NCBI GenBank assembly: GCA_949283905.1
Contig: CASDUB010000228.1
Coordinates: 1-6,345 of the forward strand
Length of the DNA stretch: 6,345 bases
Origin: an uncultured Lachnospiraceae bacterium
Lineage (GTDB): Bacteria; Bacillota; Clostridia; Lachnospirales; Lachnospiraceae
Reading direction: 5' to 3'
The translations under genes were made by a program, and so were the position numbers. Below are positions 5,003-6,345 of the stretch, piece by piece (position 1 is the stretch's first letter; each line of letters starts with the position of its first letter). The notes below the pieces were generated by a model. That model was not told the DNA's origin. It saw only the letters and a program-made list of their open reading frames with translations, and did no database searches.

Positions 5003-6345
5003 ATGCGCAGAATATTAACTGTTGAAGAGATGAGCAGCGCCGATGCATCGGCAATGAGTTTCGGAATACCTTCTCTTGTTTTAATGGAAAGGGCAGCGAT
5101 GAGTGTTGTTGAAGAAATTATTAAACACGGATTTGATACTTCTTCAATACTTGTTTTGTGCGGCAGCGGAAACAACGGAGGAGACGGAGCGGCAATAGCA
5201 AGAATTTTTGCCGAAAAAGGCATAAGATCCGAAATTATGCTTTTCGGCAATCCCGACAGGTTCAGCGAACAACTCAAAACCCAGCTTCATATTTGCGAAC
5301 ATTATAAGATAAATATCGTAAATAAATATGAACCCGGGAAATATTCGCTTGTGGTCGACGCGATCTTCGGAATCGGTCTTCACAGAGATATAACCGGTGA
5401 AATAAGCGAAGTTATATCAAAAGTAAATGACAGCGGATTGACTGTCGTAGCCGTTGATATTCCATCGGGAGTTTCGGGAAACAGCGGCAAGATAAAAGGA
5501 TGTGCCATCAGGGCGGATCTGACTGTAACTTTTGCGGCAGCTAAGATTGGCCATTATTTGTATCCCGGAGCTGAATATACGGGTGAACTTATTATTAAAG
5601 AGATAGGTATTCCCGTCGATACCCAGCAGAAAAAAGCATACTATAATATAGAAGAGAACGATCTCAATTATCTTCCGAAGCGGAACGAGAGCGGAAATAA
5701 ATCTACTTTCGGGAAACTTCTTGTTATTGCCGGTTCAAAGAACATATTCGGCGCCGCGTACTTTTGCGCGAAATCAGCGTTAAAATGTGGAATCGGTATG
5801 ATAAGGGTTATTACCGAAAAATCCAACAAAACGGCTTTGAACACGCTGCTTCCTGAAGCTTTTGTCGACACATACGATTCAGATGACAACGCGGAAAAAC
5901 TGGAAACATTGTTGATTAAAGCGCTTGATTGGGCTGACGTAGTTGTGATCGGACCGGGACTCGGAACTGACAGTTGTTCTCACAGGCTGATGAAAACTTT
6001 TCTTAAGCTGAACAGGCGAGGGGAAGAAAGTCTGCCTGTCGTTTATGACGCCGATGCGCTCAATCTTATTGCCGAAGGAGAGTTTGATTGGAAGTCGGAG
6101 AATATTCTGAATACCGTTACTCCTCATATAGGCGAGATGAGCAGACTTATAAACAAACCGATAAATGAGATTAAAGATGATATCATCGATATCGCAGGGA
6201 ATTTTGCGAAAGAAAATAACGTCATCTGTATTTTAAAAGACGCCAGAACCGTCACGGCTTATCCTGACGGAAAAGTTTATATAAATACATCAGGATGCAG
6301 CGCGCTGGCCACTGCAGGAAGCGGGGATGTGCTTTCGGGAATGAC
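5003..6345 (+). CDS. nnr: Bifunctional NAD(P)H-hydrate repair enzyme Nnr (3' end outside window)
   Basis: This is a metabolite-repair enzyme. The N-terminal epimerase (NAXE/YjeF_N) interconverts R and S forms of hydrated NAD(P)H, and the C-terminal dehydratase (NAXD, ribokinase-like fold) restores NAD(P)H from the S form using ADP or ATP. The epimerase domain (about 1-205) shows LMERA (27-31), GSGNNGGDG (54-62), VVDAIFGIG (117-125) and DIPSG (152-156), whose Asp152 is the family's catalytic aspartate. The dehydratase domain (from about 217) shows FGKLLVIAGS (236-245), PE (284-285), IGPGLG (316-321), DADALN (349-354), TPHIGEM (373-379) and AGSGD (438-442), whose Asp442 is the likely catalytic base. 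Position 432 is Cys in SGCSALA where many relatives have Asn. The frame is open for 447 codons to the window edge; full proteins are about 500 residues, so roughly 50-70 are missing. The start is set by AAAAGGA (4989-4995), 7 bases before ATG. It is probably co-transcribed with rex. Confidence 0.95.
   Translation, partial: MRRILTVEEMSSADASAMSFGIPSLVLMERAAMSVVEEIIKHGFDTSSILVLCGSGNNGGDGAAIARIFAEKGIRSEIMLFGNPDRFSEQLKTQLHICEHYKINIVNKYEPGKYSLVVDAIFGIGLHRDITGEISEVISKVNDSGLTVVAVDIPSGVSGNSGKIKGCAIRADLTVTFAAAKIGHYLYPGAEYTGELIIKEIGIPVDTQQKKAYYNIEENDLNYLPKRNESGNKSTFGKLLVIAGSKNIFGAAYFCAKSALKCGIGMIRVITEKSNKTALNTLLPEAFVDTYDSDDNAEKLETLLIKALDWADVVVIGPGLGTDSCSHRLMKTFLKLNRRGEESLPVVYDADALNLIAEGEFDWKSENILNTVTPHIGEMSRLINKPINEIKDDIIDIAGNFAKENNVICILKDARTVTAYPDGKVYINTSGCSALATAGSGDVLSGM

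Noticed and set aside
4607..6127. Minus-strand open frames opposite rex and nnr
   Set aside because: rex and nnr are full of conserved family motifs on the plus strand; the opposite frames have none and no plausible start signals.

Overview
This window looks like an ordinary chromosomal stretch from a Firmicute, most probably an anaerobic member of the Clostridia (perhaps the Oscillospirales/Ruminococcaceae area; this is inference from gene types, not a database match). The clues are a moderately low GC content by eye, AGGAGG-like ribosome binding sites, textbook sigma-A type promoters, a Rex redox repressor, a YdiF-like ABC-F ATPase, and a C-terminal fragment resembling LL-diaminopimelate aminotransferase. 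No mobile element, CRISPR array, rRNA or tRNA gene was found.

Left part (1-1405), plus strand: the last 27 codons of a probable dapL are followed 45 bases later by a complete icd, an NADP-type isocitrate dehydrogenase of the 'eukaryotic-like' homodimeric class. A strong 10-bp GC-rich hairpin follows and can terminate transcription from both directions.

Middle part (1406-4126), minus strand: a FabG-like short-chain dehydrogenase/reductase lies downstream of a 641-residue ABC-F protein. The SDR has its own good promoter, whose -35 box overlaps the ABC-F stop codon. No terminator was seen between the two genes, so read-through from the ABC-F promoter is also likely.

Right part (4127-6345), plus strand: a 183-bp divergent intergenic region carries back-to-back promoters for the ABC-F gene (left) and rex (right). 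The rex promoter is a perfect consensus (TTGACA, 17 bp, TATAAT) and lies inside an imperfect inverted repeat, a good candidate for Rex autoregulation. Rex is followed after 48 bp, with no terminator visible, by nnr, a bifunctional NAD(P)H-hydrate epimerase/dehydratase cut by the window edge.

Taken together, several products touch nicotinamide cofactors: Icd probably makes NADPH, the SDR uses NAD(P)H, Rex senses the NADH/NAD+ ratio and Nnr repairs damaged NAD(P)H. Only rex-nnr is a likely functional unit by position; the rest may be coincidence. I do not see a convincing undescribed system here.
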